Shown: positions 1 through 13,757, counted from the first letter of the stretch. The stretch: DNA of 64,000 nt from Copromyces sp. CBS 386.78 (GCA_030685235.1 MU839239.1:1-64000), one strand, 5' to 3'. Numbers and translations are program-made. The notes: a model not told the origin generated them from the sequence alone.

Positions 1-104
1 AAATTTTTGGGGTGCATTAGTGTGCCTTGGCGCACGGGAAGGGTGGGGCTACGGTGCCGGAAGACATTCATTACGGTGCGAAAAGACATTCTCTTTATTT
101 AATA
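1..104. repeat. Truncated end of a small inverted-repeat element
   Basis: Positions 49-104 carry two spaced copies of a GGTGCG-AAAAGACATT-like motif followed by TTCTCTTTATTTAAT. This is the same arrangement as the right end of the inverted-repeat element at 10599-11027. The stretch is GC-richer than the RIP-degraded DNA beyond it. The element is cut by the window edge, so its other end and length are unknown. Confidence 0.5.
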
Positions 105-3100
105 GGGATATCTTTACTTAGGATTAATTCCTTATCCTATTCCTTAGCGAATTAGAAAGCTATACTTACGAAACCTTATTAGTAAATGTTAATTTTAAAT
201 TATAAAACTTTATTTCGGCGGTAATACTATTATTTTACTTACTTACAAAAATCTTTTTATATACTTTTAAATGCTTTAAATTCGTTTTTAATTGGTTCGA
301 ATTTAATATGTATAATATACGCTTTATAGTTATTTTTAAAAGTATTAGTAGGGAGTTCGCCGCTCTCTCGCCTATAATAAAATAATTCAGTCTTATAACG
401 TTTAAAGAATATACTACGGATTTAAAACTATGGAATAAATTATTAAAACTAATTTACTATATTAAAATACGTTTCTAATACGTTAAAGGAGTTTAAGAAT
501 TTAATTTTCCAAAAAGTTTTAATATAATTATTAATATACTAGATCCCTTTATTATCGACTATATACTTTAGAAATTTAATAGAGGGGTACCTAACGAAAG
601 ATTTATTGGTGCTAATATATACCTAATATTCGTTAATAATATATAGTACCGTTTTTAAATATTCTATATACTCTTTAAGGGACTTATTAAATATAATAAT
701 ATTATCGATATAAGTACGTATAAAATAGCGGTATTCGAAGAAAAAACGGTCTATAAAGTATTAGGCGAATACTAGGGCATTTTTAAACCCTATAAATATT
801 ATATTAAATTACTTAAACCTTTACAAGCTAATTATAATTATATAATCCTTATACTTCGCATATACCTGTAATTAATAGAAGAAATTAAATATATTAAAAA
901 TAGAGAAAATAATATAACCTATTATATTATTTATAATATCCTATTAGTTAAGTAATAAATAAATATTAGGGATAGCTACTTCGTTTAGTAGTCGGAAGTC
1001 GGATATAATATAAAACTTCTCAATTGAATTAACCTTCTTCCAAATTACGAAGACGGGGCAAGCTAATAGCGTAAACTATTTTATAAAATTTATCCTTCTT
1101 TATATATATAGGCGATCGTATATTTCGTCTAAAAATATACGGTCTCTATATTTAAATAGGTATATTTAAATTACATACCGCTAATTCTATTATCCTTCAA
1201 TAAAATTCATATATATTTTTTCGTCCCTGGCTATAGGAATAATACCGTAGTCTCGAAATATATTGAAATTATTAATTATTTTTATAAATATTCAAGCGAA
1301 TTCGACGTCGCGGTAATAAATATTTATACCAACTTTAATTTTAACTTTTAAAATATTATTTAACTTATTCAATCCCTATAATAGTAATTTAAAAAATTTA
1401 AATTTAATATTTATTACGGGATTAGTAGTAGTTTAATTAAATTTTTCGGTAAGAAGGGCGAATTACTTTACTTCTTCGTTTAAAAATATAATATACTAAA
1501 TTAAAGTAAGCCCGGTTTTAATAGCGGGTATAAAGTACTTTAAATTGTTAAAGTCGATTAATATAGCGACTTTATCTCCTATATATTCGTAAATATACTT
1601 TAACGTTTCCTTTAACTTAATAATAATAGGCTAATCCGCCCGGTTAAAAACTATAATTATCTTCTATATCCGAATAATAACTATATAATTTAAAATAGAA
1701 TTATAATTAGATTTGAAATAATACGTTTTAAAGTCGATTTAGTATAAATCCGGGGGTAAATTAAAATATTAAACTATAATATTAATTTTCGAATACACCG
1801 GTACTACTACTTTAAACTTTACTATTACCTTACATAATACTATTATTATTATTAGAACGCTATAATAAAATTTATTACTTTAAAATTAAATTAAGCGCTA
1901 ACTTTAAATTTTATAGTATATACGCCCTATAACCTTTATTTTATATACAGAACGGAAGCGTACTTTACTATTATAAAAATTAATATTAATTCTATAATCT
2001 ATAAAGAAGTACGTTCCTAAAAGAAGTTTAAATATTAAGCTCGGTACTATATTAGCTCTAATTTAAAAGTAGCCGATAATTAGCGTATTATAAATCCGTC
2101 TACTAATATAAAAATCGAATTCGATTTACTATAAAATATAATATAAGTTTACAATATTTAATACTTTATAACCTTTAATAAAATACTAACGAAGGTTCTT
2201 TGCGAATTAAATTATAAATTCTTTACTTATTAAAATATTAGAAGCCCCCGAATTTAGATAAATTTCAATATCCTTCCCCTTAAAATTATACCGAATAAAG
2301 ATCTAGAAAAAAGTTATCTTATAAGGAATAGTAAATAGTTTACGAATTAATATAGTATTAATTTCTATTATTTACTACTCTTTAAAGGCGAAATTTATAT
2401 TTTTACTTTTATCTTCGGTTTTTAACCCAATTAAAACCGGGTAAACTTCTTAAAAGCCTTCTATAAATATTTAATAAAATACGTTTAATAAATCCAAAGT
2501 ATCGATTACATTTGAACCTAATTAATACCGGATAAATATAATAATCGAGCCTAACCTAATTAAAATCGACCTAATTAGAATCGACTTAAACGCCTCTTCC
2601 GAATTTATATTAGAATTAGTATTATATATAAAGGATTAATAATACGAAGCCTATCCTACAAATTCCTCCTCGCTATTAAATTCGGCCGCTATATAATAAG
2701 AATTTTTACGGCCGTCCTCTAATTTATTTCCTTTATTAATTATTATATATCCGGATTCACTTATTTCGTAGACCTTTTTATTAGCTTTAGCGTCGTCGAA
2801 ATTAATATAAAAGTAATTATTATAATAATAATTATTATTCTTATTATAAATTTCTTTCCGAAAATATTTATAGTATTTAAAATTATTACCGCTTTTATAA
2901 CCCCAATCCTAATTAAAATTTATTTAAGAATTTTAATTATAATTATAACGGTTATCCTTTTCGTCGATATAATCCCTCCTTTATCCTCTAATATAATTAG
3001 ACCTTCTTCCTTTACAAATTGTAGGATTACTTTTATAATCCCTCTTACCCTATATTATAATTTCGGCTTTAATTAAAAAATTACTTTTAATACCCTCCTT

Positions 3101-3540
3101 TACAAAATAAATATAAAATTTATTATTTAATTTTTTATAAAATACTTTAACCTTCTTATTTATAAAAAATAAAAAATTATTACAGGTATTATAAATAGTC
3201 GGAACCGTAATACCGAAGCGGAAATTAATATATATTAAATTTTAAAGACGAATAAAGAGCTAGAAGTCCCCGGATTCGCTAATATTCTAAGTATACTAAA
3301 ATAATTATATAGTAAAAATATAAATCGAAAGTTCCTTCTTATTACGTTCAATAGTGAATTTATTATTATTAAATTAAGTAAAAGATTTATAAACTTTTAG
3401 CCCGAACTATTTAATTATACGTATTAAGAATTTAATAACGGTAATAGTAGCTTTATATTTATTATTATAAAATAATTATTTAATCTACTAATTAAAAGCG
3501 GCGCTTTAAAATAGATCGGGAATTTCTTCTAACTATAAAG
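105..3540 (-). mobile_element. RIP-degraded Ty3/Gypsy retrotransposon relic (gag zinc knuckle to RT)
   Basis: No long frame survives, but the minus strand keeps recognisable pieces in the expected 5' to 3' order. A gag-type zinc-knuckle relic lies at about 2700-2780; a CCHC finger is inferred, with its cysteines mutated and an S-G core and basic tail left. The RT catalytic block lies at 683-720 and reads like Y-V-x-I-x-I-D-D-I-I-I-F-N-K-S with mutated codons. Where Gypsy proteins have Gln or Trp the frame has TAA/TAG, as expected after C-to-T and G-to-A changes at CpA. The element is cut off at the left near the inverted-repeat fragment, so RNase H and integrase are not visible. It is not expected to be active. 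Confidence 0.65.
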
Positions 3541-5760
3541 CGCGCCGGGCCGGGTAGAATTCTATAGTACGGCGGATATATTCCGCCTATAAGTAAAAGT
3601 CCGAATAGTATTTTATTTTCCTAATAAAAAAAGACCTAAATTTATTAAAGATATTATAATTTAAATTAGGCTAAAATAACTTTACATTAATAAATTTTTA
3701 TTAATTATTTAAATAGCAATATATTATAAAATCGGATACGGGCGGGGCTTAACTACTAAAAGGTATATTAAGGTCGTTATAAAGGATTCTACCGCTCGGG
3801 AGCTTATTCAGCAATCCCGAAGGGCCGGCCAAGGGCCCTCCTCTACTTTTAACGCCCATAGGAATATTAAAAATAATTAAAACAACGCTAATAATAACCA
3901 TTCTATTTAAAAGGGTAAACCTATAAATTCTAATAAGTACTATAATTACCGCTCTCCTAGTACCCCTATTTTAGGGTTAAGATCCGGGAACCGCTATTAA
4001 TTCGGTAATATTAATATTATTCGAATTAAAATCTCCCCCACTAAATTTAATTTATAAATTCTCTATAAGTATTATATTAGCTATTTAATTAATAAGGTTA
4101 TTTAATAGCAGTTTATTACGTACTAATAAATTAAATAATATTCTAATTAACGAAAAGTCTTTTATAGAAATATTAAAATTAGGCTTCTATATATTTAGTA
4201 TAGAAATATCCGAATTTAATTTATATATACTATAAAGAAACTCTTCTTCCTAATTAAATTACTCGACGGCTAACTTCTAATAATAATTTTTATTCGATTT
4301 TAGGGCGCTAAATTTAATAATTTTTCCTAACGTCGAAAATATTATTAATACTTTACCGTAAAATTTATATTAAAAGGATAAAAAAACTAATATTAACCGT
4401 CTTATTAAACTAGCCCTATTTTATTCTTCTTTACAATTTTACTCCTAAATTAATAAGGCGTTCTTCTACGCTAATACTATATAAATTTAAATAATTAAAA
4501 GTACTAGCAAGAATATTGGAAGCTATACGCCTATAATAAATAACGGCACCTCCTATAAGAGGCTAATCCCGGGAATCTTCGGAACTATATAATAACTTCT
4601 TAAATTTAGTATTAGCGCCTACCGCTACTAATATTATAAAAGTAATATTAAAATCGACTTATTTATTTTTTTAAATTTAGTAATATATATTAAAGTAAAG
4701 CCGAAATTAGTTTTAATAAGTATAATAAACGCTAAGGCCAGTAATTGGGCGGAAGAATCGTATTTAAATTAAAGACGAAAACAATTTAAAAAGAATAAAG
4801 CCGGCGCTTATTTTATAGGGAGATAAATAAATTCCGAATTCTATTTATATTATAAAAGTACGTAATTTAAAATTTCTTCGTATCCTACATTAATCGGTCG
4901 CTTTCCGTCCTTATATTTTCATTATTTTCGGCGAATTTTAGGTTTACCTTTAATAACCTTTTTAAATACGAATTCGTCATATAGGTTAAATATTATACAA
5001 ATTATTAATTTAACAATATTTGGCTAGAAGTCTTAATTTCGGGTTACTATAGGACGTACCGGCTCTTCATTAAAAACCTATAGGTAAGGGCTCGCCGTAT
5101 TAAAATTTCTCTTAAATCGAATTAGGATTCGTACGGCTTTAAAATCGATATTATCGAATTCGTTTTTAAAAATTTAAAAATAAATTATCCAATAATAATA
5201 AACTTTTTTCGCTCTATCCACTTATTCGTCGGTCTAAATAATTTAGAAATATAATATTATATTACTTTTTAACGAAGCTACGCCGTCGGGTACGAAAAAA
5301 TATAGTAGTAGAAAGGTAATAATAAAAATAGTATATAAAATTCGATTTTAAAACTATAAATATTATTTATTATAGTAAAATAATATTAATTATCTATATT
5401 TATTTAATTAAATCTAATAAGGTCGAAATCGATTGTATCGGGTTCGGCTTTAAGACCTATACTAAAGTCGATATAATCGGACTCAATACTAAGTAGTATC
5501 GAATTTAGTAGTATCGAATTCAAATAATTATAACTTAGAATTCAAATTAATAAGTAGTATTACTAAGTAAGTACTTTAATTATATATAGATTAATTAATA
5601 TCCTCCTTTCTTCGAGAGAGGGGAGACAGATAATTATCAACTACCTAGTACTATATTAAGCACTGTTATGCTGGACGGTGTCCGGCGTGACAGTGCCAGG
5701 TATGCACTAGCTTATAGTTCACGTAATAGATAGGGAGGGGTTTTAGCAACCCCTTTTTCA
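3541..5760. repeat. Unassigned RIP-degraded AT-rich sequence with a GC-richer LTR-like patch
   Basis: No frame of this stretch gave a protein family I could name. Base composition and scarcity of CA dinucleotides match the flanking transposon relics. A short tandem of a TAGTATCGAATT-like unit lies at about 5490-5525. A GC-richer patch at about 5664-5760, starting near TGTTATGCTGGACGG, could be part of a long terminal repeat that escaped mutation, but I found no second copy in the window. Confidence 0.35.
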
Positions 5761-6191
5761 AATTTCTTTAATACTTTACTTTACTATACGTATTATAATT
5801 AACTAAGAACCAACGGATATATATACTTATTAGCGGCTAATAGAAATTTCTATTTATAGTATAAATAATACTTTTTCTTCTAAGGTAGCCTAAGGCCTTC
5901 GAATTGTAAGTTTCTTAAATAACGCAAATACGAAGAACGTTCCTCTCTAAATCTTCTAAAGATATATAGAGAGTAGCCGCTTCTATAATTATAAAAGCGC
6001 TAGGAATTTAAATATACTTTCTATAATAGAATTTACTTAATTTATTAATTATATATTCGCCGAATTATACTTTTAGGCTTTATATTAATATTAGGAGGGT
6101 CTTATCTTTATTAATAATTATTTAATAGATTATTTAATAAACTTCGTCTTCTTAAGAGAGTTTATTATAGAATTACTATAAATTTAAATTC

Positions 6192-6390
6192 TTAAATATT
6201 TTAACGGGGGGGCGGCCCCCCCCCCGCCGCCCTGGTAGGTGGTTTTTAAAATATAATTTATTTTTTTTTTTTTTTTTTTTTAAATATTTATTTAATTTTT
6301 TTTAAAAAAAATTTGTTATTTTTAATATTTTTTTTTTTATATTTAATATAATTTAAATTATTAAATATTTTAACCCCCCCCCCCCCCCCC
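6192..6390. repeat. Homopolymer-rich insert flanked by a 14-bp direct repeat
   Basis: The sequence TTAAATATTTTAAC occurs at 6192-6205 and again at 6361-6374. The DNA between starts with a G run, then a C run, then long T and A/T runs. The second repeat copy is followed by a run of about 18 C. It lies just past the point where the neighbouring Gypsy relic loses similarity. It may be a small insertion with a target duplication, a slippage product, or an assembly artefact. Confidence 0.4.
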
Positions 6391-6419
6391 GTAATAATAG
6401 TAGTAAGAATTATATAAAT

Positions 6420-9400
6420 ATAATTTTTAAAGGCGGTTTTAAAAATAAACTATATATTTCTCGCTTTAGCGTTTATATTATTAAATTTATTTTAATCCCA
6501 ACGAAATAAAGCGTTTAGGACTACGGCGAATTTACCTAGGCGATAAAAAATTTCGAAATTAAAGCGGGAAAAGAACTCTACCTAACGTACTTAACGTTCA
6601 GAAAGTTAACGCCTCTCTATAAAGTATTTTAAATTATAATAATCGGTTACTACTACGAATTTCTCGTAATTACGAAATTTAATTAATTATTCTTCTATAT
6701 ATTTAATAACGGCTAATATTTCTTTATTATAAATAAAATAATTACGTTCGGCGGGTAATAATTTCTACGAATAATAAGCAATAGTAATTTTCTTACCGTC
6801 CCTTTCTTGGGTAAGTACGCTACCGAAACTATAACTATTATAATCCGTTTCGAAAAAAGTAAAAAAATTTAAATTCTATTAAATAAAAATAGGAATTTTT
6901 ATAAATAATTACTTCAACTTTTTAAAAGCTTTATTATACTTTTTAATCTACTTAAAAGAAACCCCTTACCCGTAAACGTAGTTAGCGGTCTTATTATAAA
7001 AGAAAAAGCTTTAATAAATATTTAATAATAGTTCGCAAACCCTAAAAAACTCCTTACCCCTTTTTAAAACGTAAATACCTCCTATTCGACAATTACTCTA
7101 ATCTTCTCCGGATCTACTTAAATACTAACCCTTACAACTATAATAAAACTAAAATATTTAACGTTCTTAATAATAAACTTATATTTCTTCGGGTCGAAAT
7201 AGAAACCTATAATTACTATACGCTTTACGACTTTACGCACTTTAATTATATAATCGGCCTTCAAATTAAACGAAAAGACTAATACGTTATTTATATAAAT
7301 AAAAGCGAATTTATTAAAATAATTATTTAAAATACTATTAATATACTATTAAAATATTATAAGTATACTATATAACCTAAATAGTATTACTATCTATTCG
7401 AATAACCCGTAGCAATATTTAAACACTATTTTACTTTCTTCGCTTTCTACTATATAAATTTTATAAAAAGCCTATATTATATCTATTTTAATAAACTACT
7501 TTACTTTAATAATAATTTTAAAAATCTCTTTAATTAATAGTAAAGAGTAGCAGTCCACTCTAATAATAGCGTTAAAAATTCTATAATCGTAATAAAATCG
7601 TAGACTACTACTAGGCTTCCTAATAAAGAATATTAGTACGGCTATAAAGGAATTGCTAGTACAAATAAACCCCTTATCTATAAGGTTTCTAATCGTTTTT
7701 TTCAATACTAAAAGCTCCTTTCGAAATATATTATAGAAATAACCTATAAATAGCGGGAATTCCTAACCGGTTTTATCCTTCTTAATTTTAATCTTATAAT
7801 TAATATTTAAACGATAAAGGTTAAATTTATTAGCTTTAAACTATTTCTATACGAATAAAACATCGTAAAATTCTATAGGGATATACTTTCGTAATTCTTC
7901 CTCTAACAAATCAATTTTCGGTTTAAAAGCTTTTTTAATATTTTATAAACTAACTAAAAATATTACTAATTCTATAGCTCTCTAGCTATTCTATTTCCGG
8001 ATCCGGTTTATAATAGTTATAAACGTAATCGCCGTATAGTAAACGGCCTCTCTAATTTCCTTTTCCCTAGGGGATAAACCCTTTAGAGAATATCCTAAAT
8101 ACAATATCTAATAACTAGCTACCCTATACTAGAATTTATATTCGTAAGGGATAGAATAAACTTTTATTATTATTAATTATAATTTTCCTAAAATAACCGG
8201 GAATTCCAGTTATAGGACAATATAAACGTAAATTATAAAATCGTAACCGTAAATATTTATTTTAAAATATACTATTCCCTTAATTTTAATTCTCTTTATT
8301 TCGGCGGACATTCCTTTAATTTCCCTCTTAAATATAAGGATTATAAGAATCTTCAATTATTCGACAACCTTTTTACTAATTATAATATAGTACTAATAAC
8401 CTTTATTAACGAAAGTATAAAAATAATTTTTATTATTAATAATTATAAGTATTTTTATAATATTTATTTCTATAGGACCTAGGAAGCTCTCTACTCCCAT
8501 TTCCTTACTTAATATTCTAGAGCGCTCCTTTATTCAACTACGTAAAGGAATTACTCTTTTTCTAATTTATTAATAGTAAAATAATTATCGCTACTATTAC
8601 CTTCTAATATTAACTCTACTTTAAATTTAATCTTAATAGCCCTAACGCTAATAACGGCGGGATATTAAATAAGTAAATACTTATAATTATTAATTATATA
8701 TCCGCTTATTCTATATTGTAAGTAGAGGCTTTAAATATAGCACTTATCTTTTTCCTCTATAGAAACCTATTTAGCACGCTTTTTATCTTTATTATTCTTT
8801 ATTTTTATATACTTTATTATTATAGGGGTATTTCCATCTATATCCTTAAGAAGGGCAATTAGGGCGGTTTAAACGCCCTAATAGCGGGAGAATGAATTTT
8901 AACAGGAATTATAATTATTACAAAAGGTATACCCTAAAGAAATCTTACTATTTTCGTATTTATATACAATATCCTTTAATTATTCGATATAGAAGGAATA
9001 AATTTAAAATATACGAATAAAAATCAATTAATTACGGAGACTTATAAATACCGAAGTTTTTAATTAAGCGAATTTAGAATTGTCTTCCTAAGCGAAATTA
9101 TTAGCCTTAGTAAAATTAGTTTTAAAGGTAAAGAATTATTTAAATAGAATTTAATTGTCTTTTTAATAAACAAATCGTAAATAAATAAATATAAAGCGTT
9201 TCTTATTTTTATTACCGAAGACCTTTTCTAACTAATTAAAGAAATCTTTAAAATTATATACTCTACTCGCTCCTCTTTAACGTTAAAAGGCTTCTATTAT
9301 AGGCATTTTATTAGCGGAGAAAATATTTAATAATATTAACCACCTAAATTTATTATTAATAATAATCTTAATAATTTTCTCCTCTTTATAAATAAACTTC

Positions 9401-9850
9401 AATCGAATTATATAAAAATTAAAGGAGGCGGCGGTACCATCCTACTTCGGCTAGCGAATATTTTTACGTTTAAAATTATACGACGAAGCGGCTTTTTATT
9501 TAGTACTAATTAGGGCGTTCGAGCTAGCGGTAATTATTATAAGTCATTGCGTACCCTAAGAAGCGGAGCCGATCGTAGCTTTAATAACGGCGGAAAATTT
9601 ATTATTAATAAAAAATTTTATAACGAAGGCTCTCTTATTTATAAAAACGTAGAGGCGCTTATCTTCGAAGCGTTTAGCCTCTACGGCAACGGTAGCCTAC
9701 TATTCAATAGTAGCGGTATTAGTAATTGCAACAAAATCGACGGGTAGCCCTTCTACGTTCAATTATATTAGCGGCGCCGGTCTATCTTATTTTATTAGGT
9801 TTATTATTAATAGAACCTAATATAACGGGGATAATATAATTAATATAGGT
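6420..9850 (-). mobile_element. RIP-degraded Ty3/Gypsy retrotransposon relic (gag/PR to RNase H)
   Basis: The minus strand holds a clear reverse-transcriptase N-terminal block at 7496-7705: it keeps KGFI, a PSSSLRF segment, YDYR.FNAI and Y.LLLIKE, matching the fingers region of Gypsy RT. RNase H follows at about 6450-7000, with AYYS.KLLPAERNYF and a closing FEIFYRLGK...NAL segment typical of the end of the domain. Integrase is absent because similarity stops near 6420 beside the homopolymer insert. Upstream protein (gag/protease) should lie at 7.8-9.8 kb but is too mutated to delimit. Many in-frame stops sit at expected Gln/Trp positions. Confidence 0.7.
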
Positions 9851-9889
9851 ACTAGTCGTATAATTTAATTAAAATTCTATAAAGAGGAG

Positions 9890-10060
9890 AAAAGTTTATC
9901 TAAAGTAGATCTATTGGAAGTGCGAAGTTTTAAGGGAGGCTGCGCGAGTACAGCTACGGAGATAGCTACGGCGTGATAGCTCTAGTCGTAAAGACTAGAG
10001 CGCCACAATTCCGGGCCCTAGCCCTATAACACTAATATATACAGTAATCCTAATTTCTCT
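9890..10060. repeat. GC-richer patch between two Gypsy relics, possible LTR remnant
   Basis: This roughly 170-bp stretch is much less AT-rich than its surroundings. It contains a near-palindrome, CTCTAGTCGTAAAGACTAGAG, at about 9980-10001. It sits at the 5' side of the minus-strand Gypsy relic and directly before the plus-strand one, so an LTR remnant is plausible. No matching second copy was seen. Confidence 0.3.
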
Positions 10061-10074
10061 CCCAATTTAACTTT

Positions 10075-12420
10075 ATAATTAAATACTATCCGGGTTCGTT
10101 ATAAGTACGCTCCAACGCCTTAAATAGGAAATTAAAAGACCTACCTAAAAACGAAGCCAACGAGCGGTTATTAACCAAAAATAAAGTATTATTCAATTAT
10201 AATATTTTTATTAATAGAATTTTCATTTTAGAAAGCGGAAAAGAAATTATTAATATTAAAACCGAATATATTTATAACCTAAAAGTAATAAATAATAAAT
10301 CTACTAACGATTTAATTATAAAAAATTACGAAAAGTCGGTATTTTTATAAGATTTATTTATTTACTTATTAAACTCCGGTCGCCATATATAATTTAAAGA
10401 GGTAAAAGATTATTTAAAGAAAATATTTTTCGCTAAGTATAGGGTAATATAAGGTCGAATATACTTTCGAAGTACCGTTATTATCGACCTTAATAATACC
10501 GAACTTTAATTCTAATTCCTCCGCCGTATATACGACTCGCTATCTACTAGCCACCCGGGTCGTAAAAAGACTTATTCATTATTTTCTTAATTTTTCTTTT
10601 AATTAAGAGAAAGTCTTTTCGCACCGCCGCAAATGTCTTTATACACCGCCGTCCAAAATACCACTAAGTATAACTTTACTAAAATAGAAGTTGTCGGTAT
10701 AAAAATGGTACTAGAATTTTTATAATTTTCTACTCTATTTTATAGTCTAGTTGCCGTGGACGTATCTGCTTGAAGGAAAGACTCAATCAAAATATCCTAA
10801 ATTTAAAGTAAATAAATAGTTTTTTCTGCTTTTATTGTATACTAAGGGCTATAGAGGGCGCCTAGGTACGCTGGACACATTATATTATAGAAGGAAAATA
10901 AATACAAATTCCGATGTACTTTTTATATGCTACGGCCTTAGTTTGGCTAAGTTACCTCTAAAAGCCTTTTTCGATAGCGGTGCGAAAAGACATTTGCGGC
11001 GGTGCGAAAAGACTTTCTCTTAATTAAAGATATTTAGTACCGTTAGGGCCTACTATAAAGCCTACCTACCGTATACTAAATTTAAACCGTTACAATACTC
11101 CCCTTACAAATTCCTAAAACCGTTAATAATACCTTTCGTACTATAGAAGGATATTTCTATAAATTATATTACCCCTTTAACGCCCTACGTACGTCGGGGA
11201 TAAGAATTTAAATACGTAGCCATTATTATTAACCGCTTAATAAAAATACAATACTTTATTCCTATAATTAGCCTTACGGCCGAGGAATTAGTAGACTAAT
11301 TTATCGAAAAAATTTACAATATTTACAGCCTACTAGATTCTATTATATTAAATTACAGTTCTTAATTCGTTTTACAATTTTAGAGAATTTTATTTTCCCG
11401 TTTAAAAGTAACTTTTAAACCCTCCTCCGTATTCTACCCAATTACTAACGGCTAAACGGAACGTATTAATACAGAAATAGAAAAGTATTTTCGTTTCTAT
11501 ATTAATTGGGCATAAGACGATTAAATAAATTAATTCCCAATTACAGAATTTACTAATAATAACCTAATTTTTAAAATAATAGGAATATCCCCCTTCTTTA
11601 CTAATTATAATTTCTACCTTCGCATAAGTATTAAATTAGTGAAACTATACCCGCTTAATCTATTAATTTAATAATAAATAGAATATTTTAAAATTAACGA
11701 TGTAGTTAACTACTTTAAAAGGGTACTAAAATACGTTACAAATTAAATAAAATAAATTTAATAACGATACAAAGTTAACGCTAATATTCGAAGGACGGAT
11801 ACCCCAAAGTATAGAATAAGAGATAAAATCTTATTTAATACGGAGAATTTTAATACCGGCTGTCCGTACGCGAAACTTACCCCCCTTTATAAAGGCCCAT
11901 TCGAAATTATTAAAGCGGATAGCTATAAAGTTACATTTAAACTCTCTATTAATATAAAGTATAGCCTAATATTCTACATTAATAAAATCAAATTATAAGC
12001 TGAAATAAATATCCTAAGATAATTAGAAATATAGGAAAGGGACGTTCGTACTAACTATAATTAAAATATATAGAAGATTAATAATAAAGAGGATTCGGTA
12101 GAATAGGATTTCATTAAAATCGACGGCTACTATAAAGTAATTAATAATCGTTAAAAATGTTTCGTCGTTTAAATACTACTTTATTAACTTTTATAATAAC
12201 CGTATATTAATATAATTATATCCCTTAAAGCAATACAGTAATTCTACGAAGCATACCCGGAAGTTCTAATACTACCGGATTAATTAATAGTAGAACAGAA
12301 GCGGAGGAAGATTTTAGAAGCGGAAAAAATATTAGAACTGATTATAAAAGTAGAAGCTCCGCGAATAAAGTACGAGAGGAGGTCGCGGCGATTAGCAACT
12401 ATAGAAGTTTTTTACAATTA
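10075..12420 (+). mobile_element. RIP-degraded Ty3/Gypsy relic (end of RNase H and integrase), split by a small insert
   Basis: The plus strand reads from the last part of RNase H (Y-x-P-G-S-L...NAL at about 10090) into the integrase zinc-binding region (H-P-G-R-K-K-T at about 10555). After a 429-bp interruption it resumes at about 11028 with a KP..YSPY..LKPL linker and the catalytic core (DISI.YITPL at about 11150, INRL and LTAEELVD near 11280, HPI.NGQTERI.TE at about 11440-11480). The integrase C-terminal region follows to about 12130; a degraded chromodomain may follow. In-frame stops replace Gln and Trp codons throughout. Everything 5' of the RNase H tail is missing, so this is a different, 5'-truncated element from the minus-strand relic beside it. 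Confidence 0.75.
10599..11027. mobile_element. MITE-like element with about 45-bp terminal inverted repeats
   Basis: The left end (10599-10650) reads TTAATTAAGAGAAAGTCTTT and then CGCACCGCCGCAAATGTCTTT. The right end (about 10975-11027) is its reverse complement with only a few differences. The 429-bp unit has no coding frame that looks like a transposase (the longest frame inside has no recognisable domain). It lies inside the zinc-binding region of a Gypsy integrase, whose reading resumes on the far side. The ends start with TTAA or TA-rich sequence, so the target duplication cannot be separated from the repeat. A fragment of the same family lies at the left end of the window. Confidence 0.7.
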
Positions 12421-13757
12421 GATTGAACGTTTAATAAGGTTATTTATTATTTTATATAACTTTAATTAACTATATAACTTCTTTTAGTCCGAAGAAATAT
12501 TATAGGGTTAACTTATATTATATATATTAATAATAATAGTTCTTTAAAATTCCTATTACTATTATCGGTTAATTAACTATACCTCCCGCTATAGACCTAT
12601 TAGGGGTTTATAGTTTGAATCCTATAAAGGCCTATCTCCCAATCGCACCTCTACACTCTTCCCTTTCTTCCCTCGTACAATTACACATATCAATCATCTA
12701 CACCCAACCTCTCGCCCTCTTCCCGTAATATCTATTCCTATTCTAATAGTTAGCTAAATTAACTCTTAGGGTAGGTAGTAATTAAAATTTTATTAAAATA
12801 TTTAACCCTAATATTATTTCGAACTTTCTCCTTATTATATTTAATAATTTAATAGAATTTATTATATTAAATAATTAGGGTAACCGGTTTTAGGAAGTAA
12901 ATTAATTAATAATATTTCGCTACGTATTTAATTATTTACTCCTTTAAGGTTAGGGTCTTTTTAAAAAATTTATTCTAATCCTTCTTCTTACGGCGGTATT
13001 CCATAAGGGCTAATTAGTAGTTACAGTAGTCTTACTCTATAATAAAGCCTATTTTCCGGGCCGCGAAGGAAACCGGCGGCCCGGTTGGAATTAGGGCCGT
13101 AGGCGGGGGAGCTATACTTCCTTAGGTTACGGAGCCCCGGGTATTAACGGCCGGAATATCCTCAATAGATTCTAAAATATTCCGTTAAAGTTAATTGTCT
13201 ATAATTATTTCGGCCAGGACCTCTTTAAAGTTAAAGAGGTCCAACTTTTCCAACTCTATAGGCTAGTCCTCTCTAGTGCTATTATCTATAATATACCTCT
13301 ATAAATCGAAACCTATTACCTTCGATTTAAAGCCCTTTTCCTAGAGGAACTAATCTTCAATCTTAAATAAAATAGTCTCGCTTACTTTAATAAAATCTTA
13401 GTTGAGAAATATTATCGTTATTGCTTTTCGATATTTATTAAGTACTATATTTTATTCGGTTTATTGTAATCGATAGTAATAATACGAATAAGATTCTTAA
13501 TTGTAGAATATAAGTACGTATAGGGGTAATCTGGAAGTAGAGAGAAGACTGTATATTGTATTGAGTTCTGTGTGCCCAGAAATCCCTCACAGAAAATCTA
13601 GTTAATGTAACACACTAGACCCGCTAAGTTATATAAGTACTACCCCTGTGCATCCTCATTTCTAACACTAACCTGGGTCAGCGGTCAGCAAAAATCCGGG
13701 CTAGCGAACACCTTCTAATTAGCTTCCAAGTTCGTCCTTTCCGTTTGGTGTTGGTTC
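12421..13757. other. Intergenic, mixed-composition DNA; no gene seen
   Basis: The first kilobase is AT-rich with GC-richer islands (about 12630-12730 and 13050-13150). The last 240 bp (about 13520-13757) are near normal composition and include a TATATAAG box-like sequence and a TGTAACAC start. They could be the end of another, little-mutated LTR. The final five bases, GGTTC, are the target duplication of the Copia element that follows. Confidence 0.4.

Noticed and set aside
9547..9747. Open frame of 66 codons on the plus strand
   Set aside because: It lies antisense within the upstream part of a minus-strand Gypsy relic and has no motif; CG-rich codons in a RIP-degraded region make chance frames likely.
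6420..12420. Idea that the minus- and plus-strand Gypsy relics are one element broken by an inversion
   Set aside because: Both contain the closing segment of RNase H (FEIFYRLGK...NAL and Y.PGSL...NAL) with different sequence, so they are two elements.
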